Assembly (NCBI GenBank): GCA_964453155.1
Contig: CAYVQU010000190.1
Coordinates: forward strand, 1-9,478
Direction: 5' to 3'
DNA from: CAYVQU01 sp964453155
GTDB taxonomy: Bacteria; Chloroflexota; Anaerolineae; Anaerolineales; UBA11858
DNA length: 9,478 nucleotides
Shown here: one piece after another, positions 7,753 through 9,478 of the stretch
How positions within the stretch are numbered: position 1 is the stretch's first letter
Layout: the number at the start of each line of letters is the position of its first letter
Position numbers and translations under genes: made by a program
Notes under the pieces: generated by a model
The model's database searches: none
Seen by the model: only the letters and a program-made list of their open reading frames with translations
What the model was told of the DNA's origin: nothing

Positions 7753-9453
7753 ATGACACAAACTATTTCTGCTATCATCGCATCTCAATCAGACCTGAAC
7801 CCCGATCAAAAAAGCATATATGGGGTGCGGCGCCAGGCACTTGCTTACGGTCAGTTGCACCAACTCATCCAAACTACAATTTTCGATCTAAATACCTTTG
7901 GTGTTGGACGAAATGAGCGAGTTGCGATTGTGCTTCCCAATGGCCCTGAAATGGCGACTGCGTTTTTATCTGTTGCTGCGGGAGCAACTGCGGCCCCGCT
8001 TAACCCCGCTTACCGGACTGCGGAATTGGAATATTTTCTCCAAGATTTAGCTGCCAGGGCATTAATCACTTTACGAGGTTTTGAAACCCCCGCAGTGAAT
8101 GTTGCCGAAAAGCTGGGCATTCCAACCTTATTTTTAGTTCCAGATGAAGAATTGGCTGGAATGTTCAAGCTCGAAGGTAAACAACTTGATCTAAAAACAA
8201 CACCTGGCCCAGCAATGTGGGATGATATTGCCTTGGTGTTGCATACCTCTGGGACCACTTCCAAACCAAAGATCGTCCCATTAACTCACCGTAATCTGGC
8301 CACATCGGCCGATAACATTCGCCAAACGCTAAAACTTACTTCCCGAGATTGTTGTTTAAACATCATGCCACTTTTCCATATTCATGGATTGATGGCAGCC
8401 ACCCTGGCTTCTATTTCCGCTGGAGCCAGTCTAGTATGCACCCCTGGATTTTACGCCCCTCAATTCTTTGAGTGGGTTGAGAAATTTAAACCAACCTGGT
8501 ATACGGCTGTTCCAACCATGCACCAGGCTATATTGGCACGGGCTGCTGCTAACCTGGATGTCTTAGAAGAAACCCAACTGCGTTTTGTTCGCTCTTCGAG
8601 TGCTTCATTACCTCCCCAAGTTATGGCCGAATTAGAGCAAACTTTCAATTGCCCGGTCATCGAGGCTTATGGGATGACAGAAGCTTCTCATCAGATGGCT
8701 AGCAATCCATTACCGCCGAGAGAAAGAAAGCCTGGATCGGTGGGGCCAGCCGCTGGACCCGAAGTTGCCATAATGGCAGAAAACGGGCCAGATCTATTGC
8801 CAACTGGTGAAATTGGTGAAATTGTAATTAAGGGCGAAAATGTGACCCAAGGATACGCCAATAATCCAGACGCAAACGCCACCGCATATATGGATGGTTG
8901 GTTTCGGACGGGGGACCAAGGATACCTTGATGTCGAAGGTTATTTGTACATAACCGGGCGATTGAAAGAGATTATCAATCGAGGGGGCGAAAAAATATCT
9001 CCCCGTGAAATTGATGAAATACTGCTGTCACATCCACAAGTTCAACAAGCCATGGCTTTTTCGTTACCTGATCCACAATTGGGTGAAGATATTGCCGCGG
9101 CGGTCGTTTTGGTGGAACCTAGAATTAGTGAAAAAGAATTACGCGAATTTGTGGCCGTGCGATTAGCCCATTTCAAAGTGCCCCGACAAATTGTTATTCT
9201 CGATGAAATTCCGAAAGGCCCAACAGGAAAATTGCAAAGAAGCGGGGTGGCAGAGAAATTGGGAATAGATATTGAATCCAATGAGTCTGTTTCTCAAACT
9301 GCTGAGATCACGTTACCAAATACGCCAATAGAAGAGTTTTTAGCAGCCCTTTGGAAAAAAGTTCTAGGCATCGAATCAGTAGGTATACATCAAAGTTTCC
9401 TGGATTTAGGGGGTGATTCATTGCTAGCTAGTTTTCACTGCGAAACGCGATGA
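7753..9453 (+). CDS. AAE3/Pcs60-like acyl-AMP ligase fused to truncated PCP
   Basis: Adenylate-forming ligase of the acyl-CoA-synthetase type, not an amino-acid A domain, with a carrier domain appended. The ligase spans about residues 1-505: P-loop HTSGTTSKPK (164-173), FHIHGLMA, TWYTAVPTMHQ, RSSSASLP, YGMTEASHQM (306-315), SNPLPPRERKPGSVG, GWFRTGD (382-388), TGRLKEIINRGGEKISPREI, and the catalytic lysine in GPTGKLQR (Lys 493). The TAVPT/SSSASL/TEASHQM set is typical of the subgroup that includes plant AAE3 and yeast Pcs60 (oxalyl-CoA synthetases); the true substrate here is unknown. From about residue 520 a PCP begins (IEEFLAALWKKVLG, GGDSLLAS, Ser 556 at nt 9418-9420), but the stop at 9451 leaves only ten residues after the serine, so later PCP helices are missing. 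The protein presumably activates a carboxylic acid as acyl-AMP and loads its own carrier, perhaps as an NRPS starter. The ATG at 7753 suits the family N-terminus; no clear Shine-Dalgarno precedes it. The truncation may be a frameshift or edge error. Confidence 0.9.
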   Translation: MTQTISAIIASQSDLNPDQKSIYGVRRQALAYGQLHQLIQTTIFDLNTFGVGRNERVAIVLPNGPEMATAFLSVAAGATAAPLNPAYRTAELEYFLQDLAARALITLRGFETPAVNVAEKLGIPTLFLVPDEELAGMFKLEGKQLDLKTTPGPAMWDDIALVLHTSGTTSKPKIVPLTHRNLATSADNIRQTLKLTSRDCCLNIMPLFHIHGLMAATLASISAGASLVCTPGFYAPQFFEWVEKFKPTWYTAVPTMHQAILARAAANLDVLEETQLRFVRSSSASLPPQVMAELEQTFNCPVIEAYGMTEASHQMASNPLPPRERKPGSVGPAAGPEVAIMAENGPDLLPTGEIGEIVIKGENVTQGYANNPDANATAYMDGWFRTGDQGYLDVEGYLYITGRLKEIINRGGEKISPREIDEILLSHPQVQQAMAFSLPDPQLGEDIAAAVVLVEPRISEKELREFVAVRLAHFKVPRQIVILDEIPKGPTGKLQRSGVAEKLGIDIESNESVSQTAEITLPNTPIEEFLAALWKKVLGIESVGIHQSFLDLGGDSLLASFHCETR

Positions 9454-9478
9454 GAAGATATGTTTCAACAAAATCATT

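Noticed and set aside
7635..7916. 93-codon open frame starting in an ATGA overlap with the second NRPS stop
   Set aside because: It runs out of frame 164 nt into the well-supported ligase gene, spans the terminator-like hairpin, has no Shine-Dalgarno and shows no recognisable domain; the overlap start looks accidental.
9454..9478. Possible start of a new feature after the ligase stop
   Set aside because: Only 25 nt remain; nothing can be supported there.

Overview
The window is an interior piece of a bacterial non-ribosomal peptide synthetase (NRPS) locus. Every supported gene is on the + strand and nearly all of the window is coding. The encoded domains are close to the textbook bacterial NRPS consensus. 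Base composition looks moderate, slightly AT-leaning, and the one real intergenic gap is clearly AT-richer. The phrase PALTAERFIP followed by PGSRLY and TGDL, a TubC-type docking domain and an AAE3/Pcs60-like ligase fused to a carrier domain all occur in multi-modular NRPS producers such as Chloroflexota, Cyanobacteria and Myxococcota. I cannot place the organism more precisely from sequence alone.

Layout. (1) Positions 2-4198 hold the 3' part of a large NRPS gene that enters from the left edge. Its domains are the C-terminal part of an adenylation domain, a carrier domain (PCP), then a full condensation-adenylation-PCP module and a short tail with no thioesterase. (2) Positions 4195-7638 hold a second NRPS gene joined by an ATGA stop/start overlap. 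It encodes a TubC-type N-terminal docking domain and one condensation-adenylation-PCP module, again with no release domain. (3) Positions 7639-7752 are a 114-nt AT-rich gap with a hairpin followed by seven T (terminator-like), plus repeated TACAGTA words. (4) Positions 7753-9453 encode an acyl-CoA-synthetase-type ligase of the AAE3/Pcs60 subgroup fused to the start of a PCP. That PCP breaks off ten residues after its phosphopantetheine serine, close to the right edge of the window.

How the parts may work together. The first two proteins look like consecutive elongation enzymes: at least three adenylation domains, two condensation domains and three PCPs are visible. The docking domain on the second protein probably receives the chain from the C-terminal tail of the first. 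The third protein looks like a self-contained device that activates a carboxylic acid and tethers it to its own carrier. It could be a loading module or could feed a tailoring step. If it loads the line, gene order and biosynthetic order differ. No epimerase, methyltransferase, reductase, thioesterase, transporter or regulator lies in the window, so the product cannot be deduced. Both window edges show reading-frame irregularities, which may be contig-end sequence errors.
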